Below, in pieces: positions 1 to 9,152 of a DNA stretch of 64,000 nt. The stretch covers positions 62,001 to 126,000 of the forward strand of contig JANNZY010000037.1 of assembly GCA_031410915.1 (NCBI GenBank), in the 5' to 3' direction. Origin of the DNA: WLMZ01 sp031410915 (GTDB lineage: Bacteria; Actinomycetota; Acidimicrobiia; Acidimicrobiales; Ilumatobacteraceae). The notes under the pieces were generated by a model that was not told the origin of the DNA, did no database searches, and was given only the letters and a program-made list of their open reading frames with translations. The translations under genes were made by a program, and so were the position numbers. The first letter of the stretch is position 1; every line of letters starts with the position of its first letter.

Positions 1-918
1 GCCGTGGCGATGGAGGTGTCGTCACACGCGCTCGCGCTCGATCGTGTCCTCGGCACCCGGTTCCGCGTCGCAATCTTCACCAACCTCGGCCACGACCACC
101 TCGAGTTCCATCGCACGCAGGAGCGCTACTTCGCGGCCAAGGCGCGCTTGTTCGAACCCGATCTCACCGATCGTGGTGTGGTCAACGTCGACGACGTGCA
201 CGGCCGCCTGCTGCTCGACGCATCGAACATCGCATGCCGGCCGTTCACGTTCGGTGACGCCGCCGATGTCGAGATCGGACCGTTCAGCCACGCGTACACG
301 TGGCGCGGTCGACGTGTCGAGGTCGGGCTCGGCGGGCGGTTCAACGTCATGAACACCCTCGCCGCAGCGACCGCGTTGTCCGAGCTCGGCCACGCCGACG
401 CCGACATCGCCGCTGCGCTGGCGGCCACCACGCCGGTGCCGGGACGCTTCGAGCCGGTGGTGGCCGGGCAACGGTTTGCCGTGGTGGTGGATTATGCGCA
501 CACGCCCGACGCGCTCGTCGAGGTGCTGGATGCGGCACGCGGCGTGGTCGGCAACGGGCGAGTTGTCGTCGTCTTCGGCTGCGGTGGCGATCGCGACCAG
601 CACAAGCGCCCGGAAATGGGCGCGGTCGCCGCCGAACGCGCCGACCTCGTTGTCGTCACCTCGGACAACCCCAGGTCAGAGGACCCGGCGGCGATCATCA
701 ATGACGTGATCGGTGGGGTTCCCGCGAACTACCGTGACCGGATTGCGGTGGAACCAGATCGACACGACGCCATCGCCAGCGCGCTGGCGGCAGCCAACGA
801 CGGCGACATCGTGGTCATCGCCGGCAAGGGCCACGAGACCACCCAGACCTTCGGTGCCACCGCGATGCCGTTCGACGATCGCGCCGTCGTACGCGAGCTG
901 TTGGAGGCTCGGTCGTGA
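1..918 (+). CDS. murE: MurE, UDP-MurNAc-tripeptide synthetase (5'-truncated by window edge)
   Basis: This is the C-terminal 305 residues of the cytoplasmic ligase that adds the third amino acid to UDP-MurNAc-L-Ala-D-Glu. The reading frame is open from the first base, so the N-terminal part and start lie outside the window. The central Mur-ligase domain carries EVSSHAL and the FTNLGHDHLEFH segment, and the C-terminal domain carries VDYAHTPDAL. The motif DNPRSEDP contains the DNPR signature of enzymes that use meso-diaminopimelate rather than lysine, so a DAP-type wall is predicted. Its stop overlaps the mraY start (GTGA). In most bacteria murF would follow; here mraY follows directly. Confidence 0.95.
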   Translation, partial: AVAMEVSSHALALDRVLGTRFRVAIFTNLGHDHLEFHRTQERYFAAKARLFEPDLTDRGVVNVDDVHGRLLLDASNIACRPFTFGDAADVEIGPFSHAYTWRGRRVEVGLGGRFNVMNTLAAATALSELGHADADIAAALAATTPVPGRFEPVVAGQRFAVVVDYAHTPDALVEVLDAARGVVGNGRVVVVFGCGGDRDQHKRPEMGAVAAERADLVVVTSDNPRSEDPAAIINDVIGGVPANYRDRIAVEPDRHDAIASALAAANDGDIVVIAGKGHETTQTFGATAMPFDDRAVVRELLEARS

Positions 919-1958
919 TCGCGATCATGCTCGGCGGTGCCGTCGCGATGCTGACCTCGCTGTTCGCGTCGCGCTTTCTGATCCGCTTCTTCCGCACCCG
1001 TGGCAAGGGCCAACCGATCCTCGGCAAAGAAGACCTCGGGCCGGAGCATCACATGGCCAAGTCCGGTACGCCGACGATGGGCGGCCTCGCCATCGTCGTC
1101 GCTGCATTCCTCGGCTGGCTCGTGGCTCACACGCGCGACCTCGTGTTCTCCGACCAAGCGGTCATCGCCTGGGTCGGCATCCTGGCGATGTCGTTCATGG
1201 GCTTCCTCGACGACTACATCAAGGTCCGCAAGTCGCACAACCGGGGCATCTTCTGGAAGCGCAAGAGCTGGATCACGCTCGGCATCAGCTTCGCGATCGC
1301 GTGGTGGCTGGTCGCCGCCACTGGTGTCAGCGAGACGATCTCGTTCACTCGCGCGACGCTGCCCGGCATCGACGTGCCATGGCCGCTGTGGGTGCTGTGG
1401 TCGGGGGTCATCATCTGGGCCACGAGCAACGCGGTCAACGTGACCGACGGTCTCGACGGCCTGGCCGGCGGCTCGGCATTGATGGGCTTCATCGCCTTCA
1501 CGATCATCGGCTACGCCGCCTTCCGATACCCCGCGATCTATGGCGACGTCGTCAACCCGCTGGACCTCGCCGTGCTCGCCGCAGCGTTCGCCGGTGCGTG
1601 TGGCGGTTTCCTGTGGTGGAACGCAGCACCGGCACGCATCTTCATGGGTGACGTCGGCGCGCTCGCGCTCGGGAGCGCGCTGTCGCTGCTTGCGTTGTTG
1701 CTGAACACCCACGTGCTGCTGATCCTGATCTGTGGCATCAACGTGATGGAGGCCGGTTCCGTCGCCGTCCAGATGGGCGTGTTCAAGGCCAGTGGCCGCA
1801 AGAAGCGGCTGTTCCGAATGTCACCGGTCCACCACCACTTCGAACTCCTCGGCTGGCCGGAGACCACGGTCATCATCCGCTTCTGGCTGATCAGCGGCAT
1901 CTGCGTGGCCAGCGCACTCGGCATCTTCATCGCCGACTTCAGCAAGCAGGTGAAATGA
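915..1958 (+). CDS. mraY: MraY, phospho-MurNAc-pentapeptide translocase
   Basis: Integral membrane enzyme that transfers phospho-MurNAc-pentapeptide to undecaprenyl phosphate to make lipid I. The 347 residues form about ten hydrophobic segments, the usual size for the family. Diagnostic motifs are visible: GTPTMGG near residue 53, the acidic DDYIKVRK loop near residue 98, NAVNVTDGLDGLAGG near residue 173, FMGDVGALALGSAL near residue 243, and the histidine motif SPVHHHFELLGWPE near residue 304. The start is a GTG overlapping the murE stop, and the stop overlaps the ftsW ATG, so translation of the three is probably coupled. Confidence 0.96.
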   Translation: MIAIMLGGAVAMLTSLFASRFLIRFFRTRGKGQPILGKEDLGPEHHMAKSGTPTMGGLAIVVAAFLGWLVAHTRDLVFSDQAVIAWVGILAMSFMGFLDDYIKVRKSHNRGIFWKRKSWITLGISFAIAWWLVAATGVSETISFTRATLPGIDVPWPLWVLWSGVIIWATSNAVNVTDGLDGLAGGSALMGFIAFTIIGYAAFRYPAIYGDVVNPLDLAVLAAAFAGACGGFLWWNAAPARIFMGDVGALALGSALSLLALLLNTHVLLILICGINVMEAGSVAVQMGVFKASGRKKRLFRMSPVHHHFELLGWPETTVIIRFWLISGICVASALGIFIADFSKQVK

Positions 1959-3157
1959 TGTCCGGAGCATCGACCACACTCATCGGCGATCGCCGCCGCC
2001 AGACGCTGGAGCGGGCCGAGGCCCGGCGCACACACCCGTCGCGCCGCGCCGACACACGTCCGCTCGGGCCACCGCCGACGGCGTTCTACACGATCGCGCT
2101 CGTGGTCACGTTCCTGATCATGCTCGGCCTCGTGATGGTGTTCTCGGCGTCGGCCATCACATCGCTGCACCAGGGCAACTCGCCGTGGCGCATCTTCAAC
2201 CGCCAGTTGCTCTGGGCCGTGTTCGGCGCAGCGGCGATGATCACCACCGCCCGAGTGCCCTACCACCGCTGGCGGCGGTGGATCCCGCTGATCATGGCCG
2301 GCGCGCTTGCGCTGATGATCCTGCCGTTCGTGCCCGGCCTCGGCCAGTCGGTCAACGAGGCCAAGGCATGGGTGTTCATCGGCCCGCTCGGTTTCCAACC
2401 CTCGGAGTTCTTGAAGCTCGCCATGCTCCTCTACGCCGCGGACCTGCTCGCCCGGCGCGAGAAGGAGATGTCCAACCTGCGTCGCACGCTGTACCCGTTG
2501 ATGTTTGCAGTGGCGGTCGGCGGCGCGCTCTGCCTGTTCCAGGGTGATCTCGGTTCGGCCATCGTGCTCGCTGCGATCGTGTACGCGGTCGCGTTCATCG
2601 GCGGCACACCGATGACGCCGATGGTGCTGATGACCGGCGCCGGCGCAACCGCCGCGCTGGGCTTCGTGTTCACGAGCCAGCGTCGCTTCAACCGCTTCAC
2701 GGCGTTCCTCGACATCACCGCGCACAAGGACTACCTGGCCTACCAGGTGTACCAGGCGATGATCGGGATGGCGACCGGTGGTGTCAGCGGCACGGGGGTC
2801 GGGAGCGGGCCCTCGAAGTGGGGCTACCTGCCGCTCGCGCACAGCGACTTCATCTTCGCAGTGATTGGCGAAGAGCTCGGCCTGATCGGAGTCATCGCGG
2901 TCATCGGCAGCTTCTTGTTGCTCACCTACGGTGGCGTGCAGGTCGCGCTCGCGGCGCGCGATCGTTTCGGCACGTTGCTGGCCGGCGCTGTCGTCGCGTG
3001 GCTCGCAGTGCAGGCCATCATCAACGTCGGTGGTGTCAGCGGGGTCATGCCCGTCACTGGACTGACGCTGCCGTTCGTGTCGTCGGGAGGTAGTTCGTTG
3101 TTCGTGTGCATGACGGCCGCGGGTCTGCTGCTCAACGTGGCCCGCCACGTGCGCTGA
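1955..3157 (+). CDS. ftsW: FtsW, septal peptidoglycan glycosyltransferase (SEDS family)
   Basis: SEDS-family membrane protein that polymerises lipid II at the division septum. It has 400 residues: a cytoplasmic basic N-terminus of about 40 residues and then about ten membrane spans. Family motifs include the glutamate-containing stretch HSDFIFAVIGEELGLIG and the C-terminal PVTGLTLPFVSSGGSSL. The family also includes RodA; the position between mraY and murG in the dcw cluster favours FtsW. The ATG overlaps the mraY stop; a second ATG lies 3 nt downstream. In the canonical cluster murD sits between mraY and ftsW, and it is missing here. Confidence 0.93.
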   Translation: MMSGASTTLIGDRRRQTLERAEARRTHPSRRADTRPLGPPPTAFYTIALVVTFLIMLGLVMVFSASAITSLHQGNSPWRIFNRQLLWAVFGAAAMITTARVPYHRWRRWIPLIMAGALALMILPFVPGLGQSVNEAKAWVFIGPLGFQPSEFLKLAMLLYAADLLARREKEMSNLRRTLYPLMFAVAVGGALCLFQGDLGSAIVLAAIVYAVAFIGGTPMTPMVLMTGAGATAALGFVFTSQRRFNRFTAFLDITAHKDYLAYQVYQAMIGMATGGVSGTGVGSGPSKWGYLPLAHSDFIFAVIGEELGLIGVIAVIGSFLLLTYGGVQVALAARDRFGTLLAGAVVAWLAVQAIINVGGVSGVMPVTGLTLPFVSSGGSSLFVCMTAAGLLLNVARHVR

Positions 3158-3160
3158 GCC

Positions 3161-4285
3161 GTGGCAACGACGCGCACCCCGCCGGCATTCGCGGTCATCA
3201 CCGGCGGCGGCACATCCGGCCACGTCCTGCCCGCGTTGGCCATCGCCGACGCGCTGGCCGCGAATGGGCACCGCGTCGACGAGATCGTCTACATCGGCAC
3301 GAGCCGTGGCATCGAGACCCGATTGCTGCCGCTGACGCCGTATCCGCACCACTTCCTCGACGTCGTTGGATTGCAGCGTTCGCTGTCGCGCCGCAACCTG
3401 GCGTTCCCGTTCAAGCTCGTGCGCTCGACATTCGCGGCAGGGCGGTTGCTGCGCCGCTACCGACCGGCCGTCGTCGTCAACCTCGGCGGCTACGCCAGCT
3501 TCCCGGCCACGTTCGCTGCGCGCCTGCGCCGCATTCCCGTGGTCGTCGTGAGCTTCGACCGGCTGCCCGGATTGGCGAGCCGTATCAGCGCGCGCTTCGC
3601 GACGGTCTGCGCCGTTGCGTTCGAGGGCTCGAAGCTGCGTCGGGCTCGGTTCACGGGCGCGCCGGTGCGGCGCGACCTGTTGCTGCTCGACCGCGGCACC
3701 GCTCGCGCCGGCGCCCGCGCCGCGCTCGGCGTGGAGCCCCAGCGGCTGCTCGTCGTCGCCTTCGGAGGTTCACTCGGGTCCAAGGTCCTCAACGATGCCG
3801 TCGCCGGCATGGTCGACCTGCTCGGCAGTCGCGCCGACGTCGCCGTGCGCCACGTCGTCGGTGACCGCTTTCTCGCCGGCGCTGCCGCGGAACGCTCCGG
3901 CGAGCGAGGCATCATGTACGCCGTGATCGGCTACGACGACCAGATGGTGCCGGCGTACGCCGCCGCGGATCTGATGATCACCCGTGCCGGTGCGAGCACC
4001 ATCGCCGAGTTGTCCGTCGCCGGCATGCCGTCTGTCATCGTGCCCTGGGCGGGCGCGGCGGACAACCACCAGGCCGACAACGCGCGCATCCTCGGCGATG
4101 TCGGCGCGGCCATCGTCGTCAGTGAGACCGAGCTGACCGCCGATCGGCTCGCCACCATCGTCGCCGGGTTTGCCGACGATCGAGAGTCGCTCGAGCCCTA
4201 CGCCGCGGCCGCCGCCGAGGCAGGCGAGCCGCACCGCAGCGGGCGGCTCGTCGCGCTCATCGAGCACGTCGCGGTGGGCCGATGA
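3161..4285 (+). CDS. murG: MurG, lipid II synthase (GlcNAc transferase)
   Basis: Membrane-associated GT-B glycosyltransferase that adds GlcNAc to lipid I, giving lipid II. It has 374 residues, normal for the family. The N-terminal acceptor domain starts with the glycine loop ITGGGTSGHVLPALA, and the C-terminal UDP-GlcNAc domain contains ITRAGASTIAELSVAGMPS and a PWAGAADNHQADNA segment equivalent to the usual P-x-x-x-A-x-DHQ-x-x-NA motif. Start GTG 3 nt after the ftsW stop; the stop overlaps the murC ATG (ATGA). Confidence 0.95.
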   Translation: MATTRTPPAFAVITGGGTSGHVLPALAIADALAANGHRVDEIVYIGTSRGIETRLLPLTPYPHHFLDVVGLQRSLSRRNLAFPFKLVRSTFAAGRLLRRYRPAVVVNLGGYASFPATFAARLRRIPVVVVSFDRLPGLASRISARFATVCAVAFEGSKLRRARFTGAPVRRDLLLLDRGTARAGARAALGVEPQRLLVVAFGGSLGSKVLNDAVAGMVDLLGSRADVAVRHVVGDRFLAGAAAERSGERGIMYAVIGYDDQMVPAYAAADLMITRAGASTIAELSVAGMPSVIVPWAGAADNHQADNARILGDVGAAIVVSETELTADRLATIVAGFADDRESLEPYAAAAAEAGEPHRSGRLVALIEHVAVGR

Positions 4286-5685
4286 TCGATCTCGCCCCGG
4301 CCCACCCCAAGCACATCCACGTCGTCGGCGTCGGCGGCCCTGGAATGAGCGCGATCGCCATCGTCCTGGCCGAGATGGGCCACGTGGTCAGTGGCAGCGA
4401 CATCCGCGACAGGCCGGTCATCGATCGCTTGCGTGCTGCGGGCATCACGATCAACATCGGCCACGACCGCGCCGCGGTCGAGAGCGCGGAGATCGTCACG
4501 TCGTCCTCGGCCGTGCCTGAGCGCAACGTGGAGCTGGTCGAGGCCCGCCACAACGGTGCGGTCGTGTTGACGCGGGCCGGCATCCTGGCCGCGATCTGCG
4601 CCCAGGCCCGCGCCCTGGCCGTGGCCGGAACGCACGGCAAGACCACGACATCGAGCATGTTGATGCTCGTGCTCGCCGAGGAAGGCCTGCGCCCCAACTT
4701 CGTCATCGGTGGCGACGTCACCGACACGGGCACCGGTGCACAGTGGACGGGCGCGGAATGGTTCGTCGTCGAGGCCGACGAGAGCGACGGAACACATCTC
4801 GAGCTGCCGCTGTACGCGACGATGCTGACCAACGTCGAGATCGATCACCTCGACCACTTCGGCAGCTTCGAGGGCATCATCGCCGGATTCGACACGTACC
4901 TGGCCCAGATCCCGGGACCGAAGGTGCTCTGCGCCGACGATCCGGTGTGTCGCCGCCTGGCCGGTCGTCACGAGGCCATCACCTACGGGTTGCACGAGTC
5001 CGCCGATTATCGAGCGGTGGACCTCCGGGCCCAGCACGGCTCGTTCGAGTTCGCGGTCGAGCGTGCCGGGCAGCGCCTCGGCGAGATCCTGTTGCCCCTG
5101 CGCGGCACGCACAACGTGCAGAACGCCGTCGGTGTAGTCGCCATGGCGATGTCGATCGGCATCCCGTTCGCAACTGCGGCGCGGGCGCTCGCGCGCTTCG
5201 GCGGGGTCGCGCGCCGCTTCGACATCCGCGGCGAGCACCGCGGCGCCACCCTGGTCGACGACTATGCCCATCTGCCGACCGAGATCGCGGCCGTGCTCGC
5301 CGCAGCCCGCGACAGCGGCGACGACTGGAAGCGCATCGTCGCCGTGTTCCAACCCAACCGCTACAACCGGATGGCCGAGCTCTCGCCGGAGTACCGCGAC
5401 GCGTTCGTGAACGCCGACGTCGTCGTGTTGACCGACATCTACCCGTCGGGCACGACGCCGATCCCGGGTGTGACCGGCAAGCTCGTCGTCAACGCCGTGC
5501 TGGACGCGCACCCGCAGACGCAGATGGTCTGGCTACCGCGCCGCGCCGACCTGGTCGAATACCTCGCCACCCACCTGCGCGCTGGTGATGTCTCGATCTC
5601 GATGGGCTGCGGCGACATCGCCTCGTTGCCCGACGAGATCATCGAACGCGATCGCGATCGCGAGCGCGGGGCGACACGCGCATGA
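4282..5685 (+). CDS. murC: MurC, UDP-MurNAc-L-alanine ligase
   Basis: Cytoplasmic ATP-dependent ligase adding the first amino acid, L-alanine, to UDP-MurNAc. It has 467 residues. The N-terminal Rossmann domain opens with VVGVGGPGMSAIA, the ATP P-loop is AGTHGKTTTSSML (about residues 115-127), the central domain carries VEADESDGT and NVEIDHLDHF, and the C-terminal domain carries DDYAHLPTEIAAVL and FQPNRYNR. It overlaps both neighbours by ATGA junctions, consistent with one polycistronic cell-wall message. Confidence 0.96.
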   Translation: MIDLAPAHPKHIHVVGVGGPGMSAIAIVLAEMGHVVSGSDIRDRPVIDRLRAAGITINIGHDRAAVESAEIVTSSSAVPERNVELVEARHNGAVVLTRAGILAAICAQARALAVAGTHGKTTTSSMLMLVLAEEGLRPNFVIGGDVTDTGTGAQWTGAEWFVVEADESDGTHLELPLYATMLTNVEIDHLDHFGSFEGIIAGFDTYLAQIPGPKVLCADDPVCRRLAGRHEAITYGLHESADYRAVDLRAQHGSFEFAVERAGQRLGEILLPLRGTHNVQNAVGVVAMAMSIGIPFATAARALARFGGVARRFDIRGEHRGATLVDDYAHLPTEIAAVLAAARDSGDDWKRIVAVFQPNRYNRMAELSPEYRDAFVNADVVVLTDIYPSGTTPIPGVTGKLVVNAVLDAHPQTQMVWLPRRADLVEYLATHLRAGDVSISMGCGDIASLPDEIIERDRDRERGATRA

Positions 5686-6653
5686 CGGTGGACGACGAGC
5701 GCGTCGACCACGTGATGGCCATGCTCGCCCCGATCGCCGAGCGCAAGGCCGCGCTCGCGCCACTCACCACGTATCGCGTCGGTGGGGCGGCCGCAGTCTT
5801 GGTCAAGCCGCGCGGCCGCGACGATCTCGAGCGCCTGGCCGACGTGGTTGCGGCGACGGCTCTTCCGGTGCTCGTCGTCGGTCGCGGGTCGAACCTGCTC
5901 GTCGCCGACAGCGGCTTTCCGGGGATCGCGATCTCGCTCGCCGATCTGGCTGCCACACATCGCATCGAAGGCGACCAGGTCGTGGCCGGTGCCGCGGTCG
6001 CGCTGCCGCAACTCGCCCGTCAGGTCGTCGCGGCCGGCCTCACCGGGTTCGAGTGGGCCGTCGGCGTGCCCGGAAGCGTCGGCGGCGCGGTGCGCATGAA
6101 CGCCGGCGGTCACGGCGGCGACATCGCCACCTGCCTCGTCGACGTCGATCTGTTCGACATCCGTCTCGCCCGCGGCGGACGCGTCGAAGTCGGACGTCTC
6201 GGCCTGCACTTCCGCGGCAGCGAATTGGCCGCGCACCAGATCGTGCTCGACGCCCGAATCCAACTTCGTGCCGGCGACCGGCTGGCATCGGAGCACGAGC
6301 TGAACGAGATCGTGCGATGGCGTCGCGAGCACCAGCCCGGCGGGCAGAACGCCGGGTCGGTCTTCGTCAACCCGATCCCGGGCGAGCTCTCGGCCGGCGA
6401 GCTGATCGACCGCTGCGGCCTGCGCGGCTTCGTGCTCGGCAGTGCATCGGTCTCGGCCAAGCACGCCAACTTCATCCAGGGATCCGATGGGGGCAGCGCT
6501 GCCGACGTCGTCGCGCTGATCGAGCACGTCCGGCGGCGGGTGGCGGACGAGACCGGATTCCTGCTGCGCAGCGAGGTCCGCCTGATCGGGTTCTCTCACG
6601 ACGCGGGCGAGGTGCTCGCCGTCGCCGACGACGGTCCCGGAGTCCAGCTGTGA
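5682..6653 (+). CDS. murB: MurB, UDP-N-acetylenolpyruvoylglucosamine reductase
   Basis: FAD- and NADPH-dependent enzyme that reduces UDP-GlcNAc-enolpyruvate to UDP-MurNAc in the cytoplasm. It has 323 residues. The FAD-binding half shows TTYRVGGAAAVLV, VGRGSNLLVADSGFPG and VGVPGSVGGAVRMNAGGHG. The catalytic region has QNAGSVFVNP, whose Ser corresponds to the proton-donating serine of the family, and the C-terminal HANFIQGSDGGSAADVV. It overlaps murC (ATGA) and ftsQ (GTGA). Confidence 0.96.
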   Translation: MTVDDERVDHVMAMLAPIAERKAALAPLTTYRVGGAAAVLVKPRGRDDLERLADVVAATALPVLVVGRGSNLLVADSGFPGIAISLADLAATHRIEGDQVVAGAAVALPQLARQVVAAGLTGFEWAVGVPGSVGGAVRMNAGGHGGDIATCLVDVDLFDIRLARGGRVEVGRLGLHFRGSELAAHQIVLDARIQLRAGDRLASEHELNEIVRWRREHQPGGQNAGSVFVNPIPGELSAGELIDRCGLRGFVLGSASVSAKHANFIQGSDGGSAADVVALIEHVRRRVADETGFLLRSEVRLIGFSHDAGEVLAVADDGPGVQL

Positions 6654-7918
6654 GCACGCCGAAGCTGCCGATCGGCGACGGCGACGTGCCCGACAAGGCA
6701 CTCGAGGAGCTGCTCGCCGCGTTCGGCGCGTCCGAGCCCGATCTCGGCCGCGACATCGACTTGGACGACCCATCGATCGACCAGCTCCTCGGACTGACAC
6801 CGACCGGCAGCTCCCCGGATTCCGCACATGGCCCGCCAGCCGAGCCAACTGTCGACTCGCCGCCTCCGGACACACCGCCGGAGTCGCCGGTCACCGAGCC
6901 GGTCCAACAGGTCGATCCCGTCGATCCGGTCGAGATCATCGCTCCCGCAGCGCGGGCGCCGATCAAGATCGGTGGTGACGACGAACTGCCCGATCCGGTC
7001 TACCTCGACGAGGAAGGCGAAGAACGCCTGCGCGGCACGTCTGGCCGCGCCACCGAGGCATCGGTGCGCGAAGAGCGCAACACCATCTTCATCGGCGGGG
7101 ACGAGATCGAAGGGTCGTCAGGAGGGATCCCGATCGGCACCGGTCCGTCCAGCATGGATCCGAGGCTGCGCGCCCGGCGCATCGCCGTCAAGCGCGCCGT
7201 TGGGCGCCGACGGCTGAAGTGGTTCGTCATCATCGGCGTCATCGTCGTGATCGTGGTCGGCGCGCTGGCGACGCTCGGCTCGTCACTGTTCGACGTGCAG
7301 CGTGACAAGATCGCCGTCAGCGGTCGGGTGCGCATGGATCAGAGCGATCTCGACGCCGTCATCGACCAACTCGCCGATCATCCCGTCTTGTTGGTCGACA
7401 CCCATGCCCTCGAAACTCAGCTCGAACGCAGCCCGTGGGTCGCCGACGCGCGTGTTGCCACCGACTTCCCCCACGGTGCCTCGATCGAGATCCGCGAGCG
7501 CGTCCCGCTCGCGACGTACGTCGGCACAGACAACCGCTGGCGCATCATCGATGTCGAGGGGCGAGTGGTGGACGTGTTGAAGGGTCAGCCGGTCGAGTTC
7601 ATGCAGATCACCGGCTCGGCCATCAACGCCGAGGCCGGCGACTCCGTTGGTCCGTCGTTCACCCGTGCGGCCGAACTCGTCGAGGCCTTGAGCCCGGCCG
7701 TCCGTTCGCGGACGTCGTCGGTCGGCGTCAGCGACAACGGCGAGTTGTCGCTGACGTTCCACTCCGACACCACGATCACCCTCGGCGCGCCGACGGATCT
7801 GCTCGAGAAGCTGACCCGGCTGGAGGCACTGTTGAAGAACAGCCAGGTCGACGGCTGCACATCGATCGACGTCTCGACGCAAGAGATCGGCCGCCTGTGT
7901 CCGCCGGCGAGCACGTGA
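6650..7918 (+). CDS. ftsQ: FtsQ, divisome membrane protein with POTRA domain
   Basis: Bitopic membrane protein linking early and late divisome proteins. I start it at the GTG that overlaps the murB stop; an in-frame extension upstream lies inside murB and was rejected. The product is 422 residues. The first ~185 residues are acidic, proline-rich and probably disordered; a basic patch and one membrane helix follow (about residues 189-212, WFVIIGVIVVIVVGALATLG); then a POTRA-type region including SPWVADARVATDFPHG and IEIRERVPLA, and the FtsQ beta domain. The cytoplasmic part is long for the family. ftsZ follows with no ftsA between, as is usual in actinobacteria. Confidence 0.9.
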   Translation: MSTPKLPIGDGDVPDKALEELLAAFGASEPDLGRDIDLDDPSIDQLLGLTPTGSSPDSAHGPPAEPTVDSPPPDTPPESPVTEPVQQVDPVDPVEIIAPAARAPIKIGGDDELPDPVYLDEEGEERLRGTSGRATEASVREERNTIFIGGDEIEGSSGGIPIGTGPSSMDPRLRARRIAVKRAVGRRRLKWFVIIGVIVVIVVGALATLGSSLFDVQRDKIAVSGRVRMDQSDLDAVIDQLADHPVLLVDTHALETQLERSPWVADARVATDFPHGASIEIRERVPLATYVGTDNRWRIIDVEGRVVDVLKGQPVEFMQITGSAINAEAGDSVGPSFTRAAELVEALSPAVRSRTSSVGVSDNGELSLTFHSDTTITLGAPTDLLEKLTRLEALLKNSQVDGCTSIDVSTQEIGRLCPPAST

Positions 7919-7923
7919 CTCGG

Positions 7924-7942
7924 GGGAGCAGGCTCCCTCTTT
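7924..7942 (+). terminator. Possible weak terminator or attenuator between ftsQ and ftsZ
   Basis: Six bases after the ftsQ stop there is a short hairpin: GGGAG at 7924-7928, loop CAGG, CTCCC at 7933-7937, followed by TCTTTC. The stem is only 5 bp (plus one possible GT pair) and the T tract is interrupted, so at best this is a weak terminator. It would make sense because ftsZ appears to have its own promoter just downstream. Confidence 0.3.
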
Positions 7943-7994
7943 CGTGTGCCGCGACGTGGCAGGATTGTCCGAAGGAAACTGCGTTGTGGGTCAA

Positions 7995-8000
7995 TAGCCT
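7995..8000 (+). promoter_or_regulatory. Putative ftsZ promoter -10 box (TAGCCT)
   Basis: The hexamer TAGCCT lies in the 133 nt ftsQ-ftsZ gap and is identical to boxes placed before the genes at 38771 and 40840. It would give a leader of about 45 nt that contains the GGAGG ribosome site at 8040-8044. No convincing -35 is seen. Confidence 0.4.
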
Positions 8001-8051
8001 GCAACGTCACATGTCAGTGCACGCATGTTGCAGCAGCTCGGAGGTCCCCTG

Positions 8052-9149
8052 ATGGCAGGCGCACCACAAAATTATCTGGCGATGATCAAGGTCGTCGGCG
8101 TCGGTGGTGGTGGCGTCAACGCCGTGAACCGGATGATCGACGCGGGTTTGAAAGGTGTGGAGTTCATCGCGGTCAACACCGACGCGCAGGCGTTGTTGAT
8201 GAGCGATGCCGACGTCAAGCTGGACATCGGTCGCGAGTTGACCCGCGGCCTCGGTGCCGGCAGCGATCCCGAAGTCGGTCGTGCCGCGGGTGAATCGCAC
8301 GCGGACGAGATCGAAGAGATGATCAAGGGCGCCGACATGGTGTTCATCACCGCCGGCGAGGGCGGTGGCACCGGCACCGGTGCTGCTCCGGTCATCGCCG
8401 AGATCGCGAAGAAGATGGGCGCGCTCACCATCGGTGTCGTCACCCGCCCGTTCGCGTTCGAGGGTCGTCGCCGCTCGGTGCAGGCCGACACCGGCGTCAC
8501 GAAGTTGAAGGAGAAGGTCGACACCCTGATCGTCATCCCGAACGATCGCTTGCTCACCGTCGCCAACGAAAAGACCAGCGTGCTCAATGCGTTCAAGATG
8601 GCCGACGAAGTCCTGCTCCAGGGGGTTTCCGGCATCACCAACCTGATCACCACCCCGGGTCTGATCAACACCGACTTCGCCGACGTGCGGATGGTCTTGA
8701 CCAATGCCGGCTCGGCACTGATGGGCATCGGTCAGGCCAGCGGCGAGAACCGCGCGGTCACGGCGGCCAAGGCGGCGATCAGCAGCCCCTTGCTCGAAGC
8801 CGCCATCGACGGCGCGCGCGGCATCCTGCTCAACATCACCGGTCCCTCCAGCATGGGTCTGTTCGAGATGAACGCAGCTGCCGAGGTCATCCATGGCGTC
8901 GCCCACCAAGACGCCAACATCATCTTCGGTACCGTGATCGACGACGAGATGGGCGACGAGATCAAGGTCACCGTCGTCGCTGCCGGCTTCGACCGTTGGG
9001 ACGGCCCGGGCAGCCCGCCAGTGCGCGCCGGTGGTCGCCAGGCCGAGACCAAGTCGCCGTCCACGATCAAGGATCTGTTCGCCAGCGAGGGTGCCGATCC
9101 GCTGAACGACGACGACGACGACTTCGACGTCCCGTCGTTCCTGAAGTAG
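8052..9149 (+). CDS. ftsZ: FtsZ, tubulin-like cell division GTPase
   Basis: GTPase that polymerises into the Z ring. The start at ATG 8052 is chosen because GGAGG (8040-8044) sits 7 nt upstream; the in-frame ATG at 8025 lies upstream of that site. The product is 365 residues. Motifs: the N-terminal nucleotide loop VGVGGGGVNAVNRM, the tubulin signature GGGTGTGAAPVIAEIA, and the T7 catalytic-loop region TDFADVRMVLTNAG. The tail ends in an acidic stretch and DVPSFLK, the conserved peptide that binds SepF and other partners. sepF is two genes downstream. Confidence 0.97.
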   Translation: MAGAPQNYLAMIKVVGVGGGGVNAVNRMIDAGLKGVEFIAVNTDAQALLMSDADVKLDIGRELTRGLGAGSDPEVGRAAGESHADEIEEMIKGADMVFITAGEGGGTGTGAAPVIAEIAKKMGALTIGVVTRPFAFEGRRRSVQADTGVTKLKEKVDTLIVIPNDRLLTVANEKTSVLNAFKMADEVLLQGVSGITNLITTPGLINTDFADVRMVLTNAGSALMGIGQASGENRAVTAAKAAISSPLLEAAIDGARGILLNITGPSSMGLFEMNAAAEVIHGVAHQDANIIFGTVIDDEMGDEIKVTVVAAGFDRWDGPGSPPVRAGGRQAETKSPSTIKDLFASEGADPLNDDDDDFDVPSFLK

Positions 9150-9152
9150 GAC

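Noticed and set aside
1538..3352. A 604-codon reverse frame across mraY-ftsW-murG
   Set aside because: It spans three well-identified forward genes and its product is Arg/His/Gln-rich without motifs; a GC-driven shadow, not a missing murD.
8025..8051. Upstream in-frame ATG for ftsZ
   Set aside because: GGAGG lies downstream of it and exactly placed for ATG 8052; the extra nine residues are not typical of FtsZ.
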